A stretch of DNA of 64,000 nucleotides from Sorex araneus (taxonomy: Eukaryota > Chordata > Mammalia > Eulipotyphla > Soricidae), in NCBI RefSeq assembly GCF_027595985.1, contig NC_073313.1, positions 86,162,899 to 86,226,898 on the forward strand. The letters run 5' to 3'. This document shows, in pieces, positions 10,973 to 22,159 of this stretch. The notes below the pieces were generated by a model, which was given only the letters and a program-made list of their open reading frames with translations, made no database searches and was not told the origin of the DNA. A program made the translations under genes and the position numbers. Within the stretch, counting starts at the first letter, position 1; each line of letters starts with the position of its first letter.

Positions 10973-11661
10973 ATTTTTAAATTAAAAAAATAATAAAGTT
11001 TACTTGCTTCACCAAAAAATGAAAAAAGGAAAGAAAAATAAAAAACTTGCTAGACTCAAGGAAAACAATGGTGACTATCAGAGGGAAGGAGTAGGTAGTG
11101 GAAGAAACCAGCAGGGGTCATTTTGGTGGTGGGATGGCACTACAATTTTGGTGGTGGATGTTGTGACAATTATACACATATAAATGTATGAAGCTAACAG
11201 CAGAACCTTCACAATATTTCAAACCAACTTTAAGTCAATTTTGAAAAACTAAATTTTTTTTACAAAGTGAATTTTGTTGTGTGAATTTCTCAATTAAAAT
11301 AAACCGCAAGGAAAATATGTGGAAATATATCAACCAAGAAAATGGTTCAGGAAAAGACACAACATCTCAATATAAACAGAACAGACTTCATTATTATAAC
11401 AGCTTCATAATTATATCATGCTACTTAAACCTGCTTAAGTCACACTTCTCTATGGTTTTACCTGCCAAACTGGAAAGGTCATACAACACAGACTAAATTT
11501 CTAGAACTGTCTAATATTTTCCCATTTCTTAAACATTTCTCATCCTAACTTGGGGGTTTATGGGTTCATGGATCTATACATGAACCCATTTAGCACACAT
11601 GATCTGATGAGTACCAAATATACTCCCAAGGGCAACAAATTGTGCTAAAAAATAAAAACAT
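10973..11661. other. Unassigned AT-rich sequence
   Basis: Downstream flank of RBMX2. A GGTGG-rich stretch near 11100-11160 faintly resembles L1 3' UTR. Nothing else is recognised. Confidence 0.45.
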
Positions 11662-11838
11662 CAGGAGATGGAGAGATAGTAAAGCAGGTCAGGCATGTGA
11701 ATTGCACACAGCCAACTGGGGTTCAATCCCCATGGCATCCAATATGGTCCCCCAAGCACTGCCAAGAGTAATCTCTGAGTGCAGAGCCAGGAGTAACCCC
11801 TAAGCATTGCTAGGTGTTACCTACCTCACCCGCAAAAG
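11662..11838 (+). repeat. SOR SINE, diverged
   Basis: Plus copy 'aggagatggagagatagtaa' ... 'gcattgctaggtgttacc'. Confidence 0.8.
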
Positions 11839-11991
11839 AGTAAGGACATCAGACTATATAAAGCATATCTCCCTCAAGGATTGATATACAAGGGACTAAA
11901 ATAATTTAGCTTCGAAAGATTTTACATATCAAAATAGAGAAATAACTGGAATTGATTTAGAAAAACTGCTTTTTTATAACAGTTCAAATCT

Positions 11992-12120
11992 GGGGCCAGA
12001 GAGACAGTTCAGTGGACAGGGTATTTGTCTTGCAGGCAACTAAGTTCAGTCCTCCGAGCCCCAGGTCCTGAGCCCTGCCAGGACTGACCCCTGAGCACAG
12101 ATCTAGAAGGAAGTCATGAG
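11992..12120 (+). repeat. SOR-like SINE, old
   Basis: 'ggggccagagagacagttca' through 'acccctgagcacagatctag'. It truncates the 3' end of RBMX2 exon 6 homology. Confidence 0.6.
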
Positions 12121-12126
12121 TACCTC

Positions 12127-12460
12127 CTGGCATCTGAGCTTCGATCTCTATCCCTATCCCTGTTCTTTTCTTCCCTTCCTCCCTCCTACTTAAGGACCTG
12201 TGTTCGTGTTTGGGCTTCTCCTTCTTTGGGCTCCTTATCTCGGGCCTCTGCTCCAGAGTGGTAGGTTGTCCCGACCTCAGGGGAGCTGTGGTACTGCTTC
12301 AGCCCCTCCCTGGACTTCAGAATTCTTGATGTTGAATTTTTGATAGTCAGGGGAATTGTTTTCCTTTAGCATCTTGCTTCTGGGTGATGAAGAGGAGACA
12401 GGTGGATCTGGCTGTACGTCTCGCTTGTCTTTCTTCGTTTTCTTTTAATTCCCTTTTTGC
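12127..12460 (-). pseudogene. RBMX2: RBMX2 exon 6 remnant (C-terminal tail)
   Basis: Starts after an acceptor 'ttttctccag'. Recognisable islands fall in different frames: DKRDVQPDPPVSSSSPRSK, TTYHSGAEARDKEP, KKEKPKHEHRSLSRRE and RDRDRDRSSDARR. Read in phase from exon 5, the frame shifts within the first twenty codons and stops soon after. The final Arg/Ser-rich region of the family is absent; an old SINE begins at its edge. Confidence 0.8.
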
Positions 12461-12547
12461 CTGGAGAAAAAAAACGGGGGGCAACAAATAGGAAATGAAA
12501 AAATAAACAACTCTCCCCCAAAGTTGCTTTATTTTCTGAATACACTA

Positions 12548-12735
12548 CATCAAATGCAGAACCAGGAGTAAGCCTATGCACCATCAGGTGTGACCCCCAC
12601 CCACCAAAAAAATAATTTGAATTTGGAGTGGTGGTGCTTAGAGGATCATATGGTATGCAAGAGATCAAACCCAGGTTGACTATGTATAAATCAAACACCC
12701 TACCCACTTGCTGTACTATTATCACCCACTCCAAT
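12548..12735. repeat. Two abutting SINE fragments in opposite orientation, RBMX2 intron 5
   Basis: A plus fragment (~12548-12606, 'caggagtaagcctatgcacc') is followed by a minus fragment (~12612-12733, 'ggtatgcaagagatcaaacc'). Confidence 0.55.
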
Positions 12736-12948
12736 AATTTGAATATTTATAATACATTAATATTCAAGGCAAGACAGCAAAAAAGAGCAAAGATTATAAG
12801 ATGAAGAGTAAAATTATCCCAATTTTTATGCTCCAATTTAACAATGAGCTTTGAAAATGTCTTAGGAGATTTTCTAGAATATATATGCCTCTCAGTATAT
12901 TGTTTAAATTTATTTTTATCTAGGGGAGTCTAGATGAAGTGAGTATCA

Positions 12949-13118
12949 GGGCTGGAGCAATAGCACAGCAGGTAGGGTGTTTACCTTGCATGCGCCTGAC
13001 CCGGGTACGATTCCCAGAATCCTACATGGTCCCCCGAGCACCGCCAGGCGTAATTACTGAGTGCAGAGCCAGGAGTAACCCCTGTGTATAGCTGGGTGTG
13101 ACCCAAAAAGAAAAAAAA
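12949..13118 (+). repeat. SOR SINE, RBMX2 intron 5
   Basis: Plus copy 'gggctggagcaatagcacag' to 'gtgacccaaaaagaaaaaaa'. Antisense to the gene. Confidence 0.92.
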
Positions 13119-13300
13119 CTAAGTGTATTTGTATCTTGGCATAAACAATTTTACTAAGTCACTATTTCTTAAAAGTTTTAGTTATATGAATATTTTCTTA
13201 CTACTAGAAAATAAAATTACCTTCCTATGGTTCAATAAACAGTCTTATTTATCAAAAAAAACAAAACCACCTAGAAACTTTTTTGTTTGTAAAACTTTAC

Positions 13301-13478
13301 CCTTTTTCTGTTTTTTTGTAAGTTTGTCATCTTCAGAGTCCTCAGGTGAACTGTTTGAAGGTGTGTGAGCCCAATAGTCCTTCTCTTGAAACAATCAGGT
13401 CACATCATCCAATTTATCTGAGTCCTTAGGAGCCTGATAGTTAGACACATGATCCACTCAAATAGTTTGTCCTTTGAT
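13301..13478 (-). pseudogene. RBMX2: RBMX2 exon 5 with two in-frame stops
   Basis: The acceptor 'ttctttcttag' precedes ATCAAAGG; the donor GTAAAG follows at 13300-13295. Phase 0 reading from exon 4 gives IKGQTI-stop-VDHVSNYQAPKDSDKLDDVT-stop, then SPEDSEDDKLTKKQKK. The stops are TGA at 13458-13460 (where the family has Arg) and TGA at 13395-13397. The first is one step from CGA, a typical CpG decay. Both fall before the exon 5/6 junction. Confidence 0.88.
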
Positions 13479-13904
13479 CTAAGAAAGAAAGCCAATCCAT
13501 CAGCAAAGACAATCCTCCCACCAAACTATGTTACCCACACCAACTTCCTGCTAACTCTATCTCTGGGGAAATCTCCAACACTGTTGGCCCAGCTGGTGAA
13601 TTTGAGCACGCTTTCCCAAATAGCAGTTTTCTCTGCTCTCGGGGCAACACATATGCCCTGAGGGCTACTGGAGCCCCTGAGGCAAGTGCACTAGCATCAT
13701 CGGTCATTTTACCCCTGTGTGCCATAAAATTTTTTTGTGCTCTATTTGTGTCATGACATGAAAAAAGGCTTGGAAATTTTGTGACTAGTTCACACTGATA
13801 CTTTTGTTGTGAAACACAAACCCTGGACAAATGACAAAAAATTAATCACTCACTTCAAACAGAAACATTTCCTTTTTCAGGCATAGACTTAATTCATTTT
13901 CAGT

Positions 13905-14022
13905 GGGGGTGGGTTGTTGAAACAGTACTGGCTGTGCTAAGATCATATGGGGTGTCAGATCAAACCCTGGTCAGCTACACGCAAGATATGAGCCCTACCT
14001 AATGTAGGATCACTTCAGCCCG
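13905..14022 (-). repeat. SOR-like SINE fragment
   Basis: Diverged minus copy around 'ctgtgctaagatcatatggg ... gtcagctacacgcaag'. Confidence 0.55.
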
Positions 14023-14171
14023 ATACAGACTTAATTCTATAGGCAATGACACTCAAAATTCTTAATGTCTAGCTTTTATTATTCCAATACAAGGTCTGAC
14101 TTGTTGTCTTACCTTTAAATCTAACATACCTCTTATCATCTATACTATTTCCAATTTAAAAACATTTTTGA

Positions 14172-14343
14172 GGGGCCAGAGCAATAGCACAGCGGGTAGG
14201 ACATTTGCCTTGCATGTGGCCAAACCGGATATGATCCCCAGCATCTCATATGGTCCCCACAGCAAGGCCAGGAGTAATTTCTGAGTGCAGAACCAGGAGT
14301 AACCCCTGAGCATCACTGGGTGTGAACCAAAAAGGAAAAAAGA
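14172..14343 (+). repeat. SOR SINE, RBMX2 intron 4
   Basis: Plus copy 'ggggccagagcaatagcaca' to 'gtgtgaaccaaaaaggaaaa'. Confidence 0.92.
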
Positions 14344-14755
14344 ATGTTTTGAAAACCATCCCTTCCTTGACACCATTTGAATATAGGCTCCCTTAAAATG
14401 CAAACCTATAACCCTATTCCATGCTGTCCTAGTAACCACTATTACTGGTGCAATCGGTGACAAATTCTCCAAGAATCACTCTCCTGGGCTGGAGAAATAC
14501 AGTGGTGAGGAAGGAAAGGTAAGAAACAAAGGCCTGACAGGGTGGGTGGGGGAATAGCAAATGCTGACGAAGAAACAGGTGCTGGCAGGGGCAGAGGCCC
14601 ATGTAACTGCTTCCAGGGAACAATTTCCCCACACCCCTGAAACTCTGTATGTCTCATTCTGGTGGCCTCTGGGCCTGTCAGAGTCCGGGGAAAAATAAAA
14701 CCAAACCATTACATCAGAAACATTCAGCCAAATCCTGCTTAATTCTTATACTCAC

Positions 14756-14882
14756 CTTGATGCCATTAAAATTGTCAACAGCCAGAATTGTGCTCCGCTG
14801 GTCTTCATAGCAAAGGAAACCGAATCCCTTGGATTTCCCAGTCTTATCCCGTACCAGATTTATGTTAACAATCTCACCATAT
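14756..14882 (-). CDS. RBMX2: RBMX2 exon 4, RRM core
   Basis: 127 nt between acceptor 'aaataaatag' and donor GTGAG. The frame is open and reads [30 protein letters not shown] and [12 protein letters not shown]. It holds the RNP1 octamer of the RRM (KGFGFLCY). The family, as I recall it, has RDKKTGKS here, so one Lys codon appears lost in the loop before RNP1; human has Cys at the second glycine of the octamer. Phase joins exactly to exon 3 (CA + A = Gln). Confidence 0.85.
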
Positions 14883-15021
14883 CTATTTATTTACAAAAAA
14901 AGACACTATTTGAAATAAAATTTTCAGAATGGATGACGAACAAAGCTTAAATATTGACTATAAAAAACAAAGCTAGAACCAGATGACGAATGAACTTGGG
15001 TCAGCCTATAAAAAGTTACAG

Positions 15022-15200
15022 GGGGAGGGAGCTAAAGCAGTAGGACAGTGGGTAGATCTCTTGCCTTGCATGCATCGAACCGTGTTCAATCCCTACCACC
15101 CCGTATGGTCCCTTGAGCCCCACCAGGAGTGATCCCTGAGCGCAGAGCCAGGAATAAGCCCTGTGAACCACAGGTGTGGTACCCCAAAACAAGACAAAAA
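15022..15200 (+). repeat. SOR SINE, diverged
   Basis: Plus copy 'gagctaaagcagtaggacag' to 'ggtgtggtaccccaaaac'. Confidence 0.8.
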
Positions 15201-15239
15201 AAGTTATTCAAGGATATAATTGAAAATATCCCATTTAAA

Positions 15240-15430
15240 AAGTGAGTGAAGAGAAGAAAAGTGCTTGCCATAGAGGCAGGCTGGGGTGGGGAGTGAAGGG
15301 AGGGGACACTGGGGACACTGGTACTGGGCAATGTATACTGGTGGAGAGATGGGTGTTGGAACACTGAAACCTAATCTTGAACAGCTTTGTAAGGGCCAAT
15401 CTCACAGTGATTCAATTAAAAATAAAGGTA
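15240..15430 (+). repeat. LINE-1 3' end fragment
   Basis: 'actggtggagagatgggtgt' and 'cacagtgattcaattaaaaa' match the L1 3' UTR/tail seen at 61150-61260. Confidence 0.7.
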
Positions 15431-15486
15431 AAAAAATTTTAAATAATGAGTGATAATAATTAAGATTCAAAATTCATGCCACCCCC

Positions 15487-15725
15487 CAAATGAATGTACC
15501 CAATCACTACCAGGAGATCCCAGAGCACAGAGCCAGGAGTAATTCCTGAGCAGAGCTCGGTGTCACCAGAACAACAGTAAACTCGCAAGGTGCTTGTCTT
15601 GCACATGGCCGCCCCAAGTTCAATCCCCAGCATCCCACACATTCTCACGAGCACCACCAGGAGTGATTCCTGAGAACAAAGCCATGAGTATTGCCAGATG
15701 AGGCACAAAAACCAAAAAATATTTT
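15487..15725 (+). repeat. SOR-like SINE fragments (two in tandem)
   Basis: Two diverged plus pieces: about 15487-15560 ('agagccaggagtaattcctg') and 15575-15720 ('cttgcacatggccgcccc'). Confidence 0.65.
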
Positions 15726-15744
15726 TTAAGTCACAAAAATAAAA

Positions 15745-15930
15745 CAACAAGCAGAAGGAAAACTCAGTGGGTTTGAGTATATGCTTTGCAGGTAGGACAG
15801 CAAGGCTTAATCCCTGGTACCAAATAGTCCCCCAGACACAACCAGAAGTAATCCCCCAGCACAGAGCTGGGAAAAGTTCCCAAGCACCACTGGACAGGGC
15901 CAAATAACACAAAGAACAAATAAAAATTGA
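15745..15930 (+). repeat. SOR-like SINE, old
   Basis: Diverged plus copy: 'gcagaaggaaaactcagtgg' through 'agcaccactggacagggcca'. Confidence 0.6.
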
Positions 15931-16315
15931 TGAATACATTATAAACATAATCATAGACACAGATTTGTGCCAAAATCTAGCACCTTTAACAAAAAGTACT
16001 AAAAACAGCTAACTGATGTCAAAAACTATTTACCTATTTAATAGCAGCCAATACAATTAGGAGAAAATATATAAATGAAAAAAGGTGAAACGATATTTGT
16101 TTGAAGATTAGATGTGACAGTATAATATAGGAAACCTAAAATAATGATTTTAAGAATTCAAAATTTACTTACAATGATTAAAATTTTTGTTAAAAATAGG
16201 ATATAGTTACAAAAAAACACTTTCTTGAATACAGACAGTAATCGTTTAAAAATATATAGGGGGTGAAGAACCCCATTTATAATAAGCAACAGAAATAAAA
16301 TTAAAAATAAACTTG

Positions 16316-16955
16316 AGGGGCCAGAGCAATAGTACAGCAGGGGGGCACTTCCCTTACAAGTGTCAGACCTGGGTTCAATCCGCTAATGATCCCCTAATCA
16401 CCGTCAGGAAAAATTTCTAAGTACAGAGCCAAGAGTAACCCCTGAGCATTGCCGGGTATCATCCAAAAACAAAAATAAATAAATAAACTTGAGGGACTAG
16501 AGAAATAGTACAGTGGGTAGGGCACATGCCTTACACATATCCTACTTGGGTTCTATTCCCAGTATAAGGTCCCCCACGCACCACCAAGTCTAACTCCTGA
16601 ATACAGAGCCAGGAATAAACCCTGAGCACTGAAGAGTATGGCCAAAATAATAAGTAAATAAATAATGAAAATCGACTTGAACAGCGCTGAGGAGACAGTA
16701 CAGGAGTCAAAGCGCTTGCCTTAAATGTGGGAGACCTGGATTAATACTTGATATGACACATGGGCTCTGAGCCCTGACACAAGGGGTCACTGACAACAAA
16801 GCCAGGAATAAACCATGAGCACCATCAGGTGCAAAACCAGAAAACAAACAAAAAACACATATAGTCCCCTGACCCTACCAGGAGCAATCATGGAGCACAG
16901 AGCCGGGTGTAAACCCTGAGCACATCTGGAAGTGCCCAGCCTCAAAAAAAATAGA
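16316..16955 (+). repeat. Cluster of four plus-strand SOR SINEs, RBMX2 intron 3
   Basis: Copies at about 16316-16480, 16492-16665, 16680-16840 and 16860-16955 are all diverged, all on the same strand and almost head to tail. They look like successive insertions into A-rich tails. Confidence 0.75.
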
Positions 16956-17164
16956 GAAATAAAATCAAAGGGAAGACTATAAAAGGTACAACATGAAGGA
17001 AGTTTGAGGGTAATGGCACTGATCTCCATTCTAATTTAGGAGATGATTACAAAATTTACAGGTCCCAGGAATGTGGCTCAGCAATATAGCACATGTGAGA
17101 CTCAACAAAAACCTTTAAAAACAAACACCCTCAAAAAAGAGTTTTATCATATAATACCCAGTGA

Positions 17165-17310
17165 AGTTCGGGGGCTACTCTTATCTCTAAGCTCAGGGAT
17201 CATTCTAGGAGCACTCAAGGGACCATCTATGGTGCTGGGGATGAAAACAGGGTCAGCCACATGCAAGGCAAGCATCTTAACCCTGGAACTTTCTCTCTGG
17301 CAAAATCAAA
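17165..17310 (-). repeat. SOR-like SINE fragment
   Basis: Minus copy with 'gctcagggatcattctagga' and 'acatgcaaggcaagcatctt'. Confidence 0.65.
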
Positions 17311-17393
17311 AAGACTAAGAGATTTTTATAACTTACATGACAGCTCAAGGACCATAAAGCAATTTTTCTCCTACAGTAAAGAGATTATCAGCA

Positions 17394-17560
17394 AGCTGGG
17401 GAGATGGCTCAAACGGCTAGTACAAATGCACTGCAAGCTGGAGACTCAGGTTTGATCACCCGGACCACATGGTCCCCTGAGCACCAGTGAGAATGACCCC
17501 GAGCATGTGCTGGGAGTAGCCCCTAAGCACCACTGGGCATGGCCAAGAAACAAAAAAGAA
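17394..17560 (+). repeat. SOR-like SINE
   Basis: Plus copy 'gctggggagatggctcaaac' to 'accactgggcatggcc'. Confidence 0.7.
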
Positions 17561-17679
17561 TTTTATGAGACAGATGGTGAAACTGAATAAAACCAGAAGG
17601 TTAGATAATAGTTCTGTATCAGTGTTGATTTCCTGATGGCCTTATTCTTTTGGAAACACAAAACTAAAGGATTTTGGTA

Positions 17680-17832
17680 CTGGGCTGGAGAGGAGTACAA
17701 AGGCACTTGCCTTGTGACTAGAGTTCAATCCCCAGCATCCCATATGGTACCCTGAGCACCACCAGGAGTAATTCCTGAGGGCTGAGCAAGGAGTAATCCT
17801 TGAGCATCGCCAGGTATGGCCCAAACACACAA
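17680..17832 (+). repeat. SOR SINE
   Basis: Plus copy 'gggctggagaggagtacaaa' to 'gcatcgccaggtatggccca'. Confidence 0.8.
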
Positions 17833-18179
17833 ATCATGTCTTGCAATGGACTCTAAGATAATTTAGCAAAATCAGAAAACATGAAACAGGTAAAAACATT
17901 AATAAAAAATGGGTACAATGCTAACATTCAGGGACTTGGCTAAGGGGATACAGTGGCATTCCTTATATTTTATAATTTTTCTGTATTAAGTCTGAAATAA
18001 AATTATAAAATACAATAACATGAAGTATAAGAAAGAAAATATAAGCATTATTTCAAGATGAAAATCAAAGAAACAATATAGTAACTGGTTAAAAAGGCCT
18101 CTATAGACCTCAAATTGGGAACTTCTTAACATGAAAGAATAATGGCACAGTACTAGCACATATCAAATTTGGGCGGGGG

Positions 18180-18335
18180 GTTTGGGGGGAAGGACACCCA
18201 GGAGAGCTCAGTGGCAACTTCTGGCTCTGTGTTCAAGGAATCATATAAAGTGCCCAAATCTGAACTACTATTGTAGCCAAAAATGGTATGCAAGGCAAAG
18301 ACCTTAATCCATGTATTCTCTCCAGCCTAATATTA
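18180..18335 (-). repeat. SOR-like SINE, old
   Basis: Diverged minus copy ending in 'tattctctccagcc'. Confidence 0.5.
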
Positions 18336-18599
18336 TTACATTTTTAAAAATCAATACATAATGAAATGATGTAACAAAACTAATATCCATGTTCTATCAA
18401 GCAGCCTTGAAAAATTACTAAGAAAATGAGGAACACACAACTAGAAAAAAAAAAACCAGGCAAATTACATAACATACTAAAAGGAATAATGACCTGTAGA
18501 TCTATAAAAAGATGTTTAATGTCACAGATGATGAAGTTAAAAAGCAAAGTAAAATAGTAAGCAAGTAAACAGCAAAACTGAAAACATGAGATCTAAGCT

Positions 18600-18780
18600 G
18601 CAACCAATAAAACTTTGTAATGTTCTTGCCAGGTTGACAGGGATGGATGGGGTAGGAGTTGTGATGGGGAGAGAACATGGAAACACTGGTAGTAGGACTG
18701 GTGTTGAAATATACCTAAAATTGAATTGTCAATGACTTTGAAAACCACAATTCTTTAATACGATAAATTTAAGAAAGAAA
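18600..18780 (+). repeat. LINE-1 3' end fragment, old
   Basis: G-rich segment, then 'ggaaacactggtagtagga' and 'aatttaagaaag'. Resembles a degraded L1 3' UTR. Confidence 0.5.
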
Positions 18781-18935
18781 GCAAATGGCAAATATTTTTA
18801 AAATAATAAACCACTGCTGATTAGTATTCCAAAAAATTGAACGTTCTATAGAGGGAAATCTGGAAGACCTTTAGAGAGAACAATCTGACAATAATATAAA
18901 CACCTCTGAAAGTAACATTCAAACGTTAGTAAAGA

Positions 18936-19270
18936 GGGACTGGAGAGAGTACAGCAGGCAGGGTGCTTGCCTTGCATAAAACCAACCCATGTTTGATCAC
19001 CCCATATGGTCCCTTGAGCTCGTCAGAAATAATACTTACACAGAGGCTACTGTGGCCTCAAAACGAAAACAAGTTAAAAATCAAGAGAAACATGGCGGGC
19101 TGGAGTGATAGCACAGCGGGTAGGGCGTTTGCCTTGCATGCGGCCGACCCGGGTTTGATTCCCAGCATCCCATACGGTCCCCTGAGCATGGCCAAGGGAA
19201 ATTCCTAAGTGCAGAGCCAGGAGTGAACCCCTGAGCATCACTGGGTATGACCCATAAAAGCAAAAGAATG
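18936..19270 (+). repeat. Two SOR SINEs
   Basis: A diverged copy (about 18936-19070) and a well-preserved one (19096-19268, 'gggctggagtgatagcacag'). Confidence 0.85.
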
Positions 19271-19410
19271 TTTTAAAAAAATTAAAAAAAAAGAGAGAAA
19301 CATGACAACATTAATAATTACACAAAAAAGAGCAGCATACTAAAATGTATATTATAGTTTAATTTACAATAGCAAACTATTGGAAACACAGTCAACAAAA
19401 AACAATAAAG

Positions 19411-19588
19411 AGGGGCTGGAATGATAACACAGCGGGTAAAGCATTTGCCTTGCACGCAGCCAACCCAGGTTCGATTCCCAGCATGCAATATGGTCCCCTG
19501 AGCACGGCCAGGGGTAATTCCTGAATGCAGAACCAGGAATGACCCCTGTGCATCACCAGGTGTGACCCAAAAAGCAAAAAAAAAAGAA
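19411..19588 (+). repeat. SOR SINE
   Basis: Plus copy 'ggggctggaatgataacaca' to 'gtgacccaaaaagcaaaaaa'. Confidence 0.92.
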
Positions 19589-20555
19589 AGAAATATGTTT
19601 TTCCTGCTTCCCTACCCACTGAACTCTCTGGCCCTTTTTCCTATATTCTTTTATATACATTTTGTCACAAGTTGTAATTACTAATGTAATTCTCTGATAA
19701 TGAAAAAAACAAAACTCTGTAGTGCATTTGCCAATGGTTCTTTGTTGTCGTTAGCTTTCAGTCTCCAGAAAAAAAAAAAACACACTTTTCCAAAATTCCG
19801 AAGACAGTTCCATAACCCTCAAAAGTCCCTCACACTACCCCTTGCAGTCAACCACTCTGCTCAAAACTAATCCTAGACAAATAATCTAAATCAAAAATAC
19901 TTTTCAAATTCATTATTAACAATGGCAAAAGGTCTTCATGAAGAGCACTGTGAAGCAAGAATTAGAATACACATACTAGCTGACCATCACTCAATATAAA
20001 CAAGACAAAAACATCTAGAACAGTAGGTCTTCAACCACCAGTTCATGGACCAGTACGCAGGCCAGTGGTATTGAAGGATGCAGCCCTAGATGAGAGACTA
20101 GACCAGGAATAGATACAATGAAGAAATGGAAACCACGGGCTGTACCTACTGTGAACTTCCCCAACACCCAGAAGCAGGGAGGAAGCCACCTCTATCCCTG
20201 CCAGAGCTCTCAGCCTGAGTGGGATGCCCAAAACCTATACCCATGGCTCACTTCTCATCAACACTGCCAAGTTTCTTTCCCATGGCCTTCTAACCTCTAT
20301 GGTACCCAACGCAGGAGCCAGAACCTACTGTCCCCTAAGCTGTCCAGCCAAGGAAGATTGGGTCTGCTCACTAACCTCACACTTTTCTGGAAGCAAAGAA
20401 AGCAAACTACTACCTAAATCTTTGGATTTTACTCCTAAATCCTGTAGACTTGGCTAAGTGTATAGTGTCACAGTTATGGGCCCAGAAGGGCTGTTATCCC
20501 TAGTTTGTAGGGGGTCAGAAAGAAACATTGTAGGGGTACTATACCTCTCTGGGAC
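19589..20555. other. RBMX2 intron 3, no recognised element
   Basis: The sequence looks single-copy within this window. Around 20028-20080 the words 'aggtcttcaaccaccagttc' hint at an old DNA-transposon end, but I cannot assign it. An open frame at 20118-20417 shows no recognisable protein and no splice support. Confidence 0.4.
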
Positions 20556-20728
20556 TTTTTTTTTGCTTTTTGGGTCACACCCAGAGATGCACAGGGGTTA
20601 CACCTGGCTCTGCACTCAGGAATTACTCCTGGCCATGCTCAGGGGACCGTATGGGATGCTGGGATTCAAACCCGGGTCGGCCTCGTGCAAGGCAAATGCC
20701 CTATCCAATGTGCTTTCATTCCAGCCCT
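20556..20728 (-). repeat. SOR SINE
   Basis: Minus copy from T-run 'tttttttttgctttttgggt' to 'tttcattccagccc'. Confidence 0.92.
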
Positions 20729-20809
20729 CTAAAAGTTTTTTAATCTGCTCTACTATAGGTCCAGGCTTACCAAGTCTCAATGAAAGATCAATGAAACAGC
20801 CATAGAGAA

Positions 20810-20965
20810 AATACAGGTGCTACAGCCCTTCCCTTTCATGCACCTGACGGGAGTTCAATCCCCAGCACCAGACACCATGTGTGGTCCTCCAACCACTGTC
20901 AAGGGTGATTACTAAGCAGAGTCAGGAGTAACCCCTGAAGAACTCCCCACAATGCAAAACAGAGA
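20810..20965 (+). repeat. SOR-like SINE, diverged
   Basis: 'ggtgctacagcccttccctt' through 'gagtcaggagtaacccctga'. Confidence 0.65.
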
Positions 20966-21199
20966 AACAGAGGAAAAAATGCAATAGAAGCATAGCAGAA
21001 GCCACAAGACAAGTTGCTGGATTTTCCATACTGGGAGAGCTCTAAATCTATGTCCTTGGTAGAATTAAAGCAAAAACTTGAATTGAGCTCTCCCTATGCA
21101 GAAATGCCAGTCAGCCTACAATTTGTAAGGAAACAAATTTTATCATGGAAGAAAAGTGACACCGATAATCCAGAAAGCATAAAATGAAAGTGTACTTAC

Positions 21200-21251
21200 T
21201 GAGAGAAAACACAGATAACATTCACTTCTGTCAATTCATAAGGAAGTCCTC
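21200..21251 (-). CDS. RBMX2: RBMX2 exon 3
   Basis: 52 nt between acceptor 'ttttctctactag' and donor GTAAGT. In phase with both copies of exon 2 (G + GA) it reads GGLPYELTEVNVICVFSQ, the RRM beta1/alpha1 segment. The family, as I recall, has TEGDIICVFSQ, so three substitutions lie together. Confidence 0.88.
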
Positions 21252-21298
21252 CTAGTAGAGAAAAATCACATTTGAATTGAAACATATACCAAGCATGC

Positions 21299-21553
21299 AG
21301 GGCTGGTGCAATAGCACAGAGGTTGGGCGTTCGCCTTTCACACGGGCAACCCGTGTTCGATTCCTTCGCCCCTCTCGGAGAGCCCGGCAAGCTACCAAGA
21401 GTATGGAGCCCGCACGGCAGAACTGGCAAGCTACCCGTGCATATTGGATATGCCAAAAACAGTAAAAACAAGTCTCTCAATGAGAGATGTTACTGGTGCC
21501 CACTCAACAAATCAATGAGCGACGGGATGACAGTGACAGTGACCGTGACCAAG
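21299..21553 (+). repeat. SINE with SOR-like tRNA head and RTE-type tail
   Basis: Head 'gggctggtgcaatagcacag' with B box 'gtgttcgattcc'. The body is 'gagagcccggcaagctacca'; the tail 'gagatgttactggtgccc' is followed by 'gatgacagtgacagtgacc'. It ends in a short GTGAC-type repeat, not poly-A, which is the hallmark of RTE-dependent elements. Confidence 0.85.
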
Positions 21554-21749
21554 CATGTACTATGTATCAGGCTCTAGGCCTAGGCATGAGTTACCAAAAC
21601 AGAGGATCTAAACTCACAATTTGATAGAATACAGTACACCCAGTAGTATAGAAAAAGTTTTTAAGTTTGAACATGGAAAGGTCAAGATAACCAGTAACAG
21701 ACTAAACTAATTTTTCGTCAAACCCCAAATTGTTTTTAGATTTTGTTTT

Positions 21750-21927
21750 ATTTTATTTTATTTTGCTTTTTGGGTCACACCTGGCAATGCACAGGGGTTA
21801 CTCCTAGCTCTGCACTCAGGAATCACCCCTGGTGGTGCTCAGGGGACCATATGGGATGCTGGGAATCGAACCCGGGTCGGCCACGTGCAAGGCAAACGCC
21901 CTACTTGCTGTGCTATTGCTCCAGCCC
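21750..21927 (-). repeat. SOR SINE
   Basis: Minus copy from an (ATTTT)n tail at about 21735 to 'gctattgctccagcccc'. Confidence 0.92.
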
Positions 21928-22159
21928 CCTGTTTTTAGATTTTAAAATGCTTTGTTTTGTTTCAATTATGTTGCCACATCAAACTATATTCAAGGATCAC
22001 TCTTAGAGGTATTCAGGGGACCATAAGTGGTAAGTGCTATGCAAATAAGGTTAGCCAAGTTCAAGGCCTTACCCGAAGTTTTCTTTCCTGCCCTTCCGAA
22101 CCAAAACTTTTTAGAAAAAGGAGTTAGTTTTCAAGACCACAAATGTATCTTAAAATATA

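Noticed and set aside
20118-20417. 99-codon open frame in RBMX2 intron 3
   Set aside because: No recognisable protein, no splice sites in register, and opposite in strand to the gene. Likely chance.
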